From Wagnerdoeblera intermedia (GTDB taxonomy: Bacteria > Pseudomonadota > Alphaproteobacteria > Rhodobacterales > Rhodobacteraceae): a stretch of 64,000 nucleotides of DNA. The DNA is taken from assembly GCF_042647465.1 (NCBI RefSeq), contig NZ_JBHRVN010000001.1; one strand, given 5' to 3'. Below are positions 17,033 through 25,992 of the stretch, one piece after another (within the stretch, counting starts at the first letter, position 1; every line of letters begins with the position of its first letter). The translations under genes and the position numbers were made by a program. The notes under the pieces are model-generated. The model did not search any database. It saw only the letters and a program-made list of their open reading frames with translations, and was not told the DNA's origin.

Positions 17033-17853
17033 AGAGCCCTTTCCGCAAAAAGGCGGCGGCGCAGCCGCGCCTCGAGACGGCGCAGAGCGGTGCTGAGGGT
17101 CGCACCAATCACCGCAAGTGTCAGAACAACCACGAAATAGCGCGGCATATTAAAGGCGCTGCCATAGCCCGCCACCAGCCCGCCCAGCCCGGTCATGGCG
17201 GTATAGATCTCCGCCACAACGCAGGCCGTCAGCCCCTGAGAGGCCCCGACCCGCACGGCAGCGATCATCTGCGGCAGGGCCTGAGGCCAGACCGCCTTCG
17301 CCCAGGCGGTCGTTCGGGAGGCGCCAAGGTTCATCGCGGCTTCGGCATAAAGCGGGCTGATCTGGCGCAGCGCCGCCGCGCCGCTGACCACCAGGGGGAT
17401 CAGCGCGGCGAGAAAGACCACACAGATCTTCGCCTCCGGCCCGAGCCCGAGAAAGGCCACGATCAGCGGCATCAGCGCGATATTCGGCACCGAGGCCAGC
17501 AGGTCAAAACAGGGGCTGAGCACCCGTCCTGCCAGCGGAAAGGCCCCCATCAGAAAGGTCAGGCCGCCCCCCGCCAGCGACGCCGCCAGAAGCCCGGTCA
17601 GAAAAACCGAAAGCGTCTCGCCGATGGCGCGCAGATAATCGCCGCGCCGGTCCGCCAGCATGTCATAAAGCGCATCGCCGGTCTCGGCGGGCGAGGGCAG
17701 AAAGGCCGCCGGAAGCTCTGCTGCAAACCAGATCCAGCTGCCGATCAGCGCCAGAACCAGAGCCGCGATGATCCGGCTTTCGACGCGGATGCGGCGCAAG
17801 GCCTGACCTGCGGCGCTCAGGTCTTCGCGAAGCGTGGCAAGGGCCGCTCTCAT
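17029..17853 (-). CDS. ABC transporter permease (SsuC/TauC-like)
   Basis: 274-residue inner-membrane permease with about six helices. The cytoplasmic EAA loop that docks the ATPase is clear: EAAMNLGASRTTAWAKAVWP at about residue 185. It is co-transcribed with the binding protein. No ATP-binding subunit is found on either side: upstream lies a divergent dehydrogenase gene, downstream the gntR gene. The pair must use an ATPase encoded elsewhere, or is a remnant. Confidence 0.9.
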   Translation of the reverse strand: MRAALATLREDLSAAGQALRRIRVESRIIAALVLALIGSWIWFAAELPAAFLPSPAETGDALYDMLADRRGDYLRAIGETLSVFLTGLLAASLAGGGLTFLMGAFPLAGRVLSPCFDLLASVPNIALMPLIVAFLGLGPEAKICVVFLAALIPLVVSGAAALRQISPLYAEAAMNLGASRTTAWAKAVWPQALPQMIAAVRVGASQGLTACVVAEIYTAMTGLGGLVAGYGSAFNMPRYFVVVLTLAVIGATLSTALRRLEARLRRRLFAERAL

Positions 17854-18191
17854 GGCCGCCCTCCAGACACCGCCCTCGGGGCGTCGGCCAGGCGCCGCGG
17901 CATAACGTCACATAAAATCATCACACACCCCGATTGCGGCCCCAGGCTCCGGCGCGCTGCCAGTGGGTCATCTGCGCGAAATATTCAAGCCCTGCGCAGT
18001 AAAATTGGACATCTACGTACGGAAACCGGGAATTTTCCGCCCGAAAGGTGCCGAGCGAGCGAGCGGCTGTCGCCCCATCACAACCGCTCTCGCCCGCCTC
18101 ACGAATGGTTGACCCCGCGACGCATAGTCGCCATTGGCCACCGCAGATGCAGTTTCTGCATACGAATGCATACCAGACTTCAGGCGTAACT
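17854..18191. other. 338-bp divergent intergenic region without a gene
   Basis: Lies between the ABC permease (leftward) and the PQQ dehydrogenase (rightward). No convincing coding sequence is present. The right third is comparatively AT-rich and carries the repeats listed separately at 18147-18173; the left part shows no clear element. The promoters of both genes must lie here. Confidence 0.6.
18147..18173. promoter_or_regulatory. Repeat cluster before the PQQ dehydrogenase
   Basis: ATGCAG-TTT-CTGCAT forms an inverted repeat (18147-18161) and TGCATAC occurs twice in tandem with a 10-bp period (18157-18163 and 18167-18173), ending 18 bp before the ATG. The position fits an operator or RNA hairpin near the ribosome site. 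Confidence 0.4.
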
Positions 18192-20649
18192 ATGTCCCAA
18201 GAGATAAAGGCGTCAGCCCGGGCCCCCATTGCGGTGCTTCTGCTGTCGCTCATCATCGCGGCGGGGGGGATCTTCCTCACCGTCTTCGGAGCCCGGCTCG
18301 TGTCGCTGGGTGGCTCTTTTTACTTTGTGCTCACGGGTCTTGCGCTCGTGGCAACGGCAGGGCTTCTGGCGCGGCGCAATGCGCTTGGCCTCTGGCTTTA
18401 TGTCGCAACCTTCGTGGCCACAGTCATCTGGTCGCTTTTTGATGCCGGGCTGAACTTCTGGCCGCTGGTCTCGCGTCTGGCCGCACCGGGCGTCATCCTG
18501 ATGCTGGTCTTCCTGGCCGCGCCCACGCTGACCCGCGGCCGCACGCTGCCGACTTCGCTCGCGCTGACCGGCGCGGGCCTTTCGGCGCTGGCACTCCTGG
18601 CCATGGGTGTACGGGTTTTCCAGCCGGTGCCCTTCATCACCAATGATGTGACCCCTGAGAAAATCGCTGAGGGTGGCGAGCTGAACGGCAACTGGCCCCA
18701 TTACGGCGGCAGCCTGAAAGGCACGCGTTACACCGGGAAATCCTCGATCACCCCGGAGAATGTGGCGCAGCTGGAACTGGCCTGGACCTTCCGCCACGGC
18801 CATCTGCCGGTACACGGCCATGCGGCCGGTGCCGAAGATCAGAACACGCCGACCGTCATCGACGGCATCGTCTATACCTGCAACACCAAGAGCCAGCTCT
18901 TCGCGCTCGACGCCGATACCGGCGAGCAGCTGTGGAAGTTTGACCCTGAAGCCAAAGCCCCCTTCTGGGAGCGCTGCCGCGGCGTGGGCTATTATGAATC
19001 CAACGGTCAGCCTTCGCCGGAACTGCAGCGCGTCAAGCGCGAAGCGGCGGGCTTCACCACCACCGCGACCTTCACGGTCTCGGACGACAGCGCCCCGGCA
19101 ACGCCCGCACCGGTCGTGCCGGAGGGCCTTTGCGCCAAACGCGTGGTTCTGCCGACCATCGATGCGCGCATCATCCAGCTTGATGCCAAAACCGGCGAGC
19201 TTTGCCCGCAGTTCGGCACCAATGGTCAGATCGACCTGAAAGAGCATATGGGCGAGGTGAAACCCGCCTTCTATATGCCGACCTCGGCGCCCACCATTGC
19301 CGATGGCATCATCATTCAGGGCGGCTGGGTTGTTGACAACGTCACCACCAATGTCCCCCCCGGGTGTGATCCGTGGCTTTGACGCGGAAACCGGTGAGCT
19401 GATCTGGGCCTGGGATCTGGGCCGTCCGGAAACCAAACGCTTCCCGCCGGAAGGGGAAAGCTACACCCGCGGCACCCCGAACGCCTGGGCCGGCCTCGCG
19501 GTCGATCAGGATCTCGGCTATGTCTATCTGCCGCTCGGCAATGCGACGCCCGATTTCTTCGGCGGCCACCGCCGTCCGTTCGACGATGAGTTCAACGCCT
19601 CGGTCGTTGCCCTTGATTACCACACCGGTGAATACAAGTGGCACTTCCGCACGATGAACCATGACATCTGGGACTATGACCTGCCCTCGCAACCGGCGCT
19701 TTACGATCTGCCCGACGGCAAAGGCGGCGTGCAGAAGGCGCTCGTTCAGCTGACCAAGCGCGGCCAGATCTTCGTTCTGGACCGTGAAACCGGCAGGCCG
19801 ATCTTCGACGTGGAAGAAAAAGCCGTGCCGCAGGGCGCTGTTGAGGGCGACTGGACCGCAGCAACCCAGCCCTATTCGACCGGCATGCCGACCATTGGCG
19901 CCGAGCGTCTGACGGAAGCGAAGATGTGGGGGGCGACGCCTTTTGACGCCCTGATGTGCCGCATCGAGTTCCTGTCCTACGACTATGAAGGTGACTTCAC
20001 CCCCCCGAGCGAAAAGGGTGCGATCATGTGGCCAGGCTTTGCCGGCGGCATGAACTGGGGCTCGGCCTCGATCCAGGAAGAGACCGGCTATCTGGTCTTC
20101 ACCGAAAGCCGCGCCGCCCATGTCATTAAAATGGTCGGCCGTGAAGAGGCAGACAAAGCCGATGCGAAAGACTCGCACGCGGGTCTGTCGTCGCAGTTCG
20201 GCACGCCCTGGGGCGCTGCGAAGTGGTACCTGATGTCGCCGCTCGGCGTGCCCTGCCAGGAACCGCCCTTCGGCACCATGACCGCGATCGACCTGAAAAC
20301 ACAGCAGGTTGCATGGCAGATGCCGCTCGGCACCGTCGAGCACATGGGCCCGCTGAACATCCCGACCCGTCTGCCGATCCCGATCGGGATGCCGGGCACC
20401 GGCGGTGCAGTGACCACCCAGTCGGGCCTCGTCTTCTACGGCGGCACCATGGATAAATATATCCGCGCCTTCGATCTGAAGACCGGCCAGGAAGTCTGGA
20501 AACATGAAGTGCCGGTGGGCATCCAGGCGACCCCTTCGGTCTATGTCTCGCCGAAAACCGGCCGCGAATATGTGGTCGTCACCGCCGGGGGCACCCGCAC
20601 CTCGCAGGAGCGCGGCGATTATGTGATGGCCTTCGCGCTGCCGCAGTAA
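18192..20649 (+). pseudogene. gcd: Membrane-bound PQQ-dependent dehydrogenase, glucose/quinate type (one-base frameshift as given)
   Basis: Oxidises glucose or a related polyol in the periplasm using PQQ and passes electrons to ubiquinone. The N-terminus has five hydrophobic helices (residues about 10-140) as in E. coli Gcd. The beta-propeller domain follows, with NWPHYGGSLKGTRY, the catalytic Asp context MNHDIWDYDLPSQP at about residue 490, and GGxxATP-like repeats to the C-terminal FALPQ. The frame breaks at a C7 run (19355-19361): as written, translation stops at 19381; with one C removed it reads NVPPGVIRGFDAETGE and continues to 20649, giving 818 residues, close to the family length. A sequencing error is the simplest reading. 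No pqq biosynthesis genes are in the window. Quinate/shikimate dehydrogenase is an alternative. Confidence 0.88.
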
Positions 20650-20660
20650 ACTTTCCGGAA

Positions 20661-20684
20661 GGGCCGCCTCAGGGCGGCCCTTTT
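20661..20684 (+). terminator. Rho-independent terminator after the PQQ dehydrogenase
   Basis: GGGCCGCC / GGCGGCCC stem with a 4-base loop, followed by TTTT. It begins 11 bp after the stop codon. Confidence 0.88.
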
Positions 20685-20800
20685 CATTTGCGCCCCCCCT
20701 GCCCGCGTCCGCATTCCCGTCCCGATCCGGCGCAGACTGTGGCAGGATGTGACGCCGCCCCCGGGCTTCAGCGGGCGGCGCAGAAAAATTTTCGGACGGC

Positions 20801-20826
20801 GGGATAAATTTCTCACCGGCAACGTC
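20801..20826 (+). promoter_or_regulatory. Putative ECF-type promoter of the sigma factor gene
   Basis: GGGATAAA at 20801-20808 and CGTC at 20823-20826 are spaced 14 bases apart, just upstream of the sigma-factor ATG at 20836. Many ECF factors autoregulate from a similar two-part GG(G)A...CGTC-type promoter. No second copy was noticed in this window. Confidence 0.35.
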
Positions 20827-20835
20827 AGTAGAGTA

Positions 20836-21366
20836 ATGAGTAACGAATCCGACTCTCTTGCACGGGAACTTCCCGCCCTGCACCGCTTTGCCCTCGCGCT
20901 CACGCGCGATCCTTCTGAGGCAGAGGATCTGGTGCAGGAAGCGCTGCTGCGTGGCCATGAACGGCGGCGCAGTCTGCGCGGCGGTGCGCAGCTGAAAAGC
21001 TGGCTGTTCTCCATTCTGAAGAACTGCTTTCTCGATGGTCGCCGCAGCGTGAAGGCGCGCCGGAGCCGTGAGGCGGAAATCGCCTCGCTCTCAGAGCAGA
21101 GCTTTGATGCGCCGCAGGAGGCCACGGTGCGCCTCGGGCAGCTGCGCGGGGCCTTTCTGGAACTGCCGGTTGAGCAGCGCGAAGCCCTGTCGCTGATCGC
21201 GCTTGAAGGCCTGAGCTATGCTGAGGCCGCGCGGGTCGCGGATATTCCCCTTGGCACCCTGATGTCGCGCGTGGCCCGGGCCAGGGCTGCGCTGCGGGCC
21301 TTTGAAGCGGGCCAGCCCGCCCCTTCCCTGCGGCTGATCGGAGGTCGTGATGCCCATGAGAGCTGA
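20836..21366 (+). CDS. ECF-family RNA polymerase sigma factor
   Basis: 176 residues from the ATG at 20836, preferred because earlier in-frame sequence looks non-coding. Region 2 is ALHRFALALTRDPSEAEDLV (about residues 14-33), and region 4 reads LPVEQREALSLIALEGLSYA followed by EAARVADIPLGTLMSRVARA, the HTH. The last 17 bp overlap the next gene, whose product looks like the cognate anti-sigma factor. The stimulus is not apparent from neighbours. Confidence 0.92.
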   Translation: MSNESDSLARELPALHRFALALTRDPSEAEDLVQEALLRGHERRRSLRGGAQLKSWLFSILKNCFLDGRRSVKARRSREAEIASLSEQSFDAPQEATVRLGQLRGAFLELPVEQREALSLIALEGLSYAEAARVADIPLGTLMSRVARARAALRAFEAGQPAPSLRLIGGRDAHES

Positions 21367-22120
21367 ACCCGGCATGACCGAGCTGGACCTGACGGCCTAT
21401 GTCGACGGCCAGCTGGATGAATGGCACGCCGCCCGTGTTGAGGCATGGCTCGGCGATCATCCGCAGGATGCCGCGCGGGTCATGCAGGACATCCGGCTGC
21501 AGCGCGAGCTGCGTCTGGCGCTCAGCGGTCCGGTCAGCGCGGGGGCGCAGCGGGCCTCTGAACGGCTGGCACGGGGCTTTCGGCGCGATGCCTGGCTGGG
21601 GCGGGGGCTGAAACTCACGCCCGCCGTCCTGGTCTGCGCACTGCTTGGCCTGTTTGTCAGCGGCGTGCTGCCGGTTCCGGTCGGCCCGCTGTCCGCCTCG
21701 GTGCGCCCGCCGGATTATGTGACCGCCGCCTTCGCCGCGCGGGAGGCGATTGAGGTGCGTCTGCCCATGCAGTCGATGCCCGAAGATCCCTTCATCGACG
21801 CCGAGGAGCTGCGGGCGGCGACCGGGATCATTCTACCGCTCTTCGACCGCGACTGGCAGGTGATCGACGCTCAGGTCTTTCCCTCGCCCCAGGGGCCGGG
21901 GATTGAGATCCTTTTTGAGACCCCCGATCTCGGGCGGCTGCATCACTTCGCGGTGCGGCCGGGTGATTTTGCGCTGACGCCGCCGCAAAGCCTGATGTCG
22001 GGCGGCGCGCCGGTGGCCTGGTTTCAGATCGGCGAGACCGCTCATGTGCTGATCGCCGCACGGGGCAGCGCCGCGGAACTCACGCGCAAGGCTGAGGCAC
22101 TGAGCGCCAATCTCTACTGA
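21350..22120 (+). CDS. Anti-sigma factor, membrane-anchored
   Basis: 256 residues from the ATG at 21350, five bases after a GGAGG ribosome site. The N-terminal cytoplasmic part begins with ELDLTAYVDGQLDEWHAARV, the helical start typical of ECF-binding anti-sigma domains; no zinc-type HxxxCxxC motif is present. A single helix (about residues 85-105, LTPAVLVCALLGLFVSGVL) places the remaining 150 residues in the periplasm as sensor domain. Overlap with the sigma gene supports a functional pair. Confidence 0.85.
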   Translation: MPMRAEPGMTELDLTAYVDGQLDEWHAARVEAWLGDHPQDAARVMQDIRLQRELRLALSGPVSAGAQRASERLARGFRRDAWLGRGLKLTPAVLVCALLGLFVSGVLPVPVGPLSASVRPPDYVTAAFAAREAIEVRLPMQSMPEDPFIDAEELRAATGIILPLFDRDWQVIDAQVFPSPQGPGIEILFETPDLGRLHHFAVRPGDFALTPPQSLMSGGAPVAWFQIGETAHVLIAARGSAAELTRKAEALSANLY

Positions 22121-22183
22121 CCATTCCCCAAAGGAATCCGGGCCCCTGACCCGGCTGCAAGACTGACTGAAGGAACTACCGCC

Positions 22184-22750
22184 ATGGATCAAAACGACCG
22201 TCGTGCCATCGAGGGCCTCTTTGACAGGCTGAACCAGACCGCGCAGACCCACGCACAGCGCGACGCTGAGGCTGAAAGCTTCATCGCGGGCCAGATCGCC
22301 CGCCAGCCGGGCACGCCCTATTACATGGCCCAGACCATCGTGATGCAGGACTATGCGCTGCAAAATGCGCAGGCGCGGCTTGAGCAGCTTGAGGCGGAAC
22401 TCGAGGCCGCCCGGCATCAGGCCGCAGCGCCTGGCACGCAACCCGCAGGCGGTCTTTTCGGGCGTCTTTTTGGCGGCGGCGCGCAGCCTGCGCCCCGAAG
22501 CCGGCCCCCGCGCCCCATGGCCGCGCCGCAACCCATGATGTCGCAGCCGCCTCAGGGCGGCGGCTTCCTGGCGGGGGCTGCGCAGACCGCGATGGGCGTG
22601 GCCGGCGGCGTGCTTCTGGGCAATGCCATCGGCTCGATGTTTGGCGGCGGAGCAGCAGAAGCAGCCCCCGCGCCGGTTGACGCACCGGCGGAACCGGTTC
22701 AGGACTTCGAAGAGGATGCCGGTTACGAAGGCGAGGATGAGTGGGAATAA
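22184..22750 (+). CDS. DUF2076 domain-containing protein
   Basis: 188 residues. The N-terminus (MDQNDRRAIEGLFDRLNQ, then RDAEAESFIAGQIARQPGTP) and the following YYMAQTIVMQDYALQNAQ match the DUF2076 family (COG3416, loosely annotated as periplasmic ligand-binding sensor). A coiled-coil stretch follows (about residues 65-80), then a Pro/Ala/Gly-rich segment, one hydrophobic Gly-rich helix (about residues 138-155) and an acidic tail ending EDEWE. Located 63 bp after the anti-sigma gene, it is a possible target or part of the same regulon. Function unknown. Confidence 0.8.
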   Translation: MDQNDRRAIEGLFDRLNQTAQTHAQRDAEAESFIAGQIARQPGTPYYMAQTIVMQDYALQNAQARLEQLEAELEAARHQAAAPGTQPAGGLFGRLFGGGAQPAPRSRPPRPMAAPQPMMSQPPQGGGFLAGAAQTAMGVAGGVLLGNAIGSMFGGGAAEAAPAPVDAPAEPVQDFEEDAGYEGEDEWE

Positions 22751-23038
22751 TCCCTGAGCGCGGCGGGCAGCGGCGGCGGGACGGCGGGCGGACCCCTCTG
22801 CCCGGCCCCTGCCCCGTCACGCCCCGGCGCGGGAACCGGATTGTCACTTTCTGCCTTTCCCTGCGGATCACTGCGCCGCAGGTCTGACCGGCCGCCGGTC
22901 TTTTAAACTGCTTCGGGGCGGAGACACCGCCCCGGGGCCGCCTGCTCCGGGCAGACACCACAGAAGGATCCGACCCAACGTGCCCCCAGACCCCTGTCCT
23001 CTTTCTCGCAGGCTTCAGTCACCGCCGCGGGTGCTGCT

Positions 23039-24415
23039 GTGATTGAAGCGTCTTTATTGTTGCTGATCGGTATTCTGGTCATCGGTGCGAATATCGCGGC
23101 CACGGCTTACTTCGTCGCCCAGGAATTCGCTTATATGTCGGTGGATCGCACGCGTCTGGCGGTCCGGGCGCAGGAGGGGGATCCCTCGGCTCAGCGCGCG
23201 CTCACTGTGACGAAACGCACGAGCTTCATGCTCTCCGGCGCACAGCTCGGGATCACCATCACCGGGCTTCTGGTGGGCTTTCTCTCAGAACCGCTGCTGG
23301 GCGAGCCTCTGGGCGTGCTGCTGAGCGGCCTGGGCATCCCGCCGGAAATCGGCGTCACCATCGGCACGCTGTTCTCGCTGATCGTCGCCACGGTGGTGAT
23401 GATGATCTTTGGCGAGCTTTACCCCAAAAACCTTGCCATCGCCAATCCCGACCCGCTGGCCCGCGGGCTTTCGCGCTCGACCCTGATCTATCTGAAGCTC
23501 TTCGGCCCGCTTATTGGCTTCTTCGATAAATCCGCCAATGTGGTGCTGCGTATGCTGCGCATTGAGCCGGTCCACGACCTTGATGTCAGCGCCTCCGCCG
23601 AGGATCTGCCGCGCATCATCGCGGATTCGCGCGAAAGCGGTGATCTGCCGCTGGAGCAGTCGCTGATGATGGACCGGATCCTCGATTTTCCGAACCAGAA
23701 TGTCGAACATGCCATGGTCCCGCGCTCGCAGGTGGGCTGGGTGCGGCCGGTCACCAGCGTCAGCGATCTGCTGGAGCTGATGTCGCGGGCGCACAGCCGC
23801 TATCCGGTGCTCGATGAGACGGATTCCCCGCTGGGCGTGGTGCATCTCCCCGATCTGCTGGAGCGGATGGGAGAGGGGCAGACCGAGGCCACGGCCGCCG
23901 ATGTCATGCGTCCGGCGACCGTTCTGCCGACGCTGATGCCGCTGCCCGATGCGCTCGAGCATCTGACCGGCTCGCGCAACCACCTGGCCTGCGTGATCGA
24001 TGAATATGGCGGCTTTGCCGGGGTTCTGACCCTCGAAGACCTCGCCATGGAGATCGTGGGGGAGATCACCGATGAGCATGACGCCAGCGTTCCCGATGCC
24101 ATCGTTACAGAGGGGCCGGACAGCTGGGTGATGGACGGGGATGTTCACCTCGATGAGGTGCACCGCCTGATCGTCTATGACCTGCCCGAGACCGAGGCTG
24201 AGACCATCGCCGGTCTGATGATTGATGAGCTGGGCGCTTTGCCCGCGCGGGGTGACCGCGTCCGCATTGATCTGCCCACGGACCCGGCGGAGCTGATCTC
24301 AGACACGCCGATGGACCGCTGGCTCTTGACCGAAGTGCTGAAAATCGAGCGCCATGTGCCCACGCGGGTGCGTGTGAGCCTAGTCGAAGCGGCCATGACG
24401 GGGGATGAGAAATGA
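23039..24415 (+). CDS. CNNM/CorC-type hemolysin-family membrane protein
   Basis: 458 residues with the standard order: DUF21/CNNM transmembrane domain (residues about 1-190, including FVAQEFAYMSVDRTRL and FGELYPKNLAIANP), two CBS domains (about 210-335, with MVPRSQVGWV and DEYGGFAGVLTLEDL), and a C-terminal CorC/HlyC domain (about 350-445). Such proteins are linked to Mg2+/Co2+ efflux or homeostasis. The start is a GTG at 23039; the 288 bp upstream is GC-rich with a GGGGCGG / CCGCCCC hairpin at about 22915-22935 but no recognised riboswitch. It overlaps the next gene by 4 bp. Confidence 0.92.
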   Translation: MIEASLLLLIGILVIGANIAATAYFVAQEFAYMSVDRTRLAVRAQEGDPSAQRALTVTKRTSFMLSGAQLGITITGLLVGFLSEPLLGEPLGVLLSGLGIPPEIGVTIGTLFSLIVATVVMMIFGELYPKNLAIANPDPLARGLSRSTLIYLKLFGPLIGFFDKSANVVLRMLRIEPVHDLDVSASAEDLPRIIADSRESGDLPLEQSLMMDRILDFPNQNVEHAMVPRSQVGWVRPVTSVSDLLELMSRAHSRYPVLDETDSPLGVVHLPDLLERMGEGQTEATAADVMRPATVLPTLMPLPDALEHLTGSRNHLACVIDEYGGFAGVLTLEDLAMEIVGEITDEHDASVPDAIVTEGPDSWVMDGDVHLDEVHRLIVYDLPETEAETIAGLMIDELGALPARGDRVRIDLPTDPAELISDTPMDRWLLTEVLKIERHVPTRVRVSLVEAAMTGDEK

Positions 24416-25455
24416 AAGATCCGCTTGTCGTGATCCTGGTCACTCTGGCGCTGATCGCGCTGAGTGCGCTGTTCGTCATCATCGAATTTGCGCTTCTTGG
24501 CGCAAGGCGTCACCGTCTGGAAGAGCTTGCCCCCGAAAGCCTGACCGCGCGTGCGGCGCTCAGGGGGATGAACGATCTGACGCTGATGCTGGCGCTGGCG
24601 CAGCTTGGCATCACCGCCTGCACCTTCGCGCTTGGCGCGATCACCAAGCCGGCGGTGGACAGCTGGATCGGCCCGGCGCTGCTGCAGGCGGGTCTGCCAC
24701 AGTGGCTGGCGGGCAGCGCCTCTTTTGCCATGTCGCTGTTTATCGTGACCTTCCTGCATCTGGTCGTGGGCGAGATGGCCCCGAAGTCCTGGGCCATCGC
24801 CCATCCCGAACGCTCAGCCCGCACGATCGGCGTGATCGCGCAGACCCTGGCCTGGCCGCTGCGTCCGCTCCTGCGCTGGATGAACACCATCGCCAACAGC
24901 CTGGTGCGCGCCTCCGGCGTCGAGCCGGTGGAAAGCGCGGCTGTGGGCGGCCAGGACATCGCCACCATCCGCCAGCTTGTCGAGCATTCGGCCAAAGTCG
25001 GCGCGCTGGAGCCCGGGATGCAGCGCCAGCTCTCGGCCTTCATCGATCTGAGCAGCATCCCGGTCAGCGATCTGGTGGCCAAAGGCAGCCGCCCCACGGC
25101 GGTCAGCTCCTTCGCCACTGCGGCTGAGGTGCGCGCGGCCGCGCGGCAGTCGGGCCATATGCGCATCCTGATGCTGCCGGAACGGGGCCGCGCGATGTCC
25201 TTCATCCATGTGCGCGACACGCTGATGCTGGCGGATGATACTAAGGCAGCCGGTGTTGCCCGCCCGGCCTTCCGCCTCGATGCCCATACCCCGGTCTATG
25301 AGGCTCTGGCCCGTCTGCGCGCCGCCAGCGTTCAGATCGCGGTGGTGACCCGCGATGGCGAGCTTTGCGGGATCATCACCCTTGCGGATATCCTGCGGCT
25401 CATGCTGCCCGCAGGTATTCAGATCAGAAAAGAGGCGGAAAACGCCGCTCTGTGA
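24412..25455 (+). CDS. CNNM/CorC-type hemolysin-family membrane protein, short form
   Basis: 347 residues. The DUF21 domain is present (FVIIEFALLGARRHRLEELA, HLVVGEMAPKSWAIAHP) followed by a degenerate CBS pair ending in QIAVVTRDGELCGIITLADI. The C-terminal CorC/HlyC domain of its neighbour is absent. The ATGA overlap with the upstream gene implies that the two are made together and may form a heteromeric pair, as for paired YhdP/YhdT-like proteins in other bacteria. No T-rich terminator follows, only a GC hairpin near 25462-25490. Confidence 0.9.
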   Translation: MKDPLVVILVTLALIALSALFVIIEFALLGARRHRLEELAPESLTARAALRGMNDLTLMLALAQLGITACTFALGAITKPAVDSWIGPALLQAGLPQWLAGSASFAMSLFIVTFLHLVVGEMAPKSWAIAHPERSARTIGVIAQTLAWPLRPLLRWMNTIANSLVRASGVEPVESAAVGGQDIATIRQLVEHSAKVGALEPGMQRQLSAFIDLSSIPVSDLVAKGSRPTAVSSFATAAEVRAAARQSGHMRILMLPERGRAMSFIHVRDTLMLADDTKAAGVARPAFRLDAHTPVYEALARLRAASVQIAVVTRDGELCGIITLADILRLMLPAGIQIRKEAENAAL

Positions 25456-25623
25456 CCCCACCCCCGCCGCGCCTTTCAGGAGCGGCGGGGACCTCTCCGC
25501 CGCATTGCCCCGAAAAACGACATTCTCTGCGACGGGAATTGCAGAAGCGGGCCCGGTCTTCTTTCCCTACACTCCCGCCGGGACGGCGCGGCACAGAGCC
25601 CCGCCACAGAAGGGAGTTTTCAC

Positions 25624-25956
25624 ATGCCGACATTCCGGATCTATCTTGACCACAGCAAGGCGGATCAAAGCCGGGTCTTGATCGACCAGGCCTGGCCCAT
25701 GATGAGGGCGGCAGCGATGGAGGCTTTTGATGTCCCTGCGGGCGTCTGCAAGCTCTCGGTGATCCGCGTCGAAAACGATCCTGACACCTGTCCGATCAGC
25801 GTTGAGATCAGCTTTCTGGAGAAATCGGGAAGGACGCCGGAAAAGACCGGCCTCATTTGCGATGCGACCTTTGAGGCGATCCGCAGCCTGACCGGCATCA
25901 GTCCCTTCGTCGGCGCCTCGATGCGCGCGCCTGAGACCTTTGTGTTTCGCAAATGA
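25624..25956 (+). CDS. Small protein, possible tautomerase/MIF-superfamily member
   Basis: 110 residues beginning MPTFRIYL. Pro directly after the initiator Met, a beta-strand start, and a length of about 110 are features of the tautomerase/MIF superfamily, whose N-terminal Pro is the catalytic base. A central helix (SRVLIDQAWPMMRAAAMEAF) and later beta strands are compatible. No closer family could be recognised, so this is tentative. A good ribosome site (AGAAGGGAG) precedes the ATG, and a terminator follows, so it appears to be a single-gene unit. Confidence 0.6.
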   Translation: MPTFRIYLDHSKADQSRVLIDQAWPMMRAAAMEAFDVPAGVCKLSVIRVENDPDTCPISVEISFLEKSGRTPEKTGLICDATFEAIRSLTGISPFVGASMRAPETFVFRK

Positions 25957-25962
25957 GCGACA

Positions 25963-25986
25963 GGCCCGCCCGGGGCGGGCCGTTTT
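25963..25986. terminator. Rho-independent terminator
   Basis: GGCCCGCC / GGCGGGCC stem with a 3-base loop followed by CGTTTT, 7 bp after the tautomerase-like gene and just before the convergent LysR stop. Confidence 0.88.
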
Positions 25987-25992
25987 CTGATC

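Noticed and set aside
18264..18271. The G7 run near the start of the PQQ dehydrogenase as a second break in that gene
   Set aside because: The reading LLSLIIAAGGIFLTVFGA is continuous there and matches the N-terminal helix of the family.
19342..20958. A 538-codon open frame opposite the PQQ dehydrogenase
   Set aside because: Composition and lack of motifs mark it as a shadow; the sense strand encodes a conserved beta-propeller.
22751..23038. A riboswitch (Mg2+ or Mn2+ type) before the CNNM gene
   Set aside because: Only a short GC hairpin was found; no conserved core of a known metal riboswitch could be recognised.
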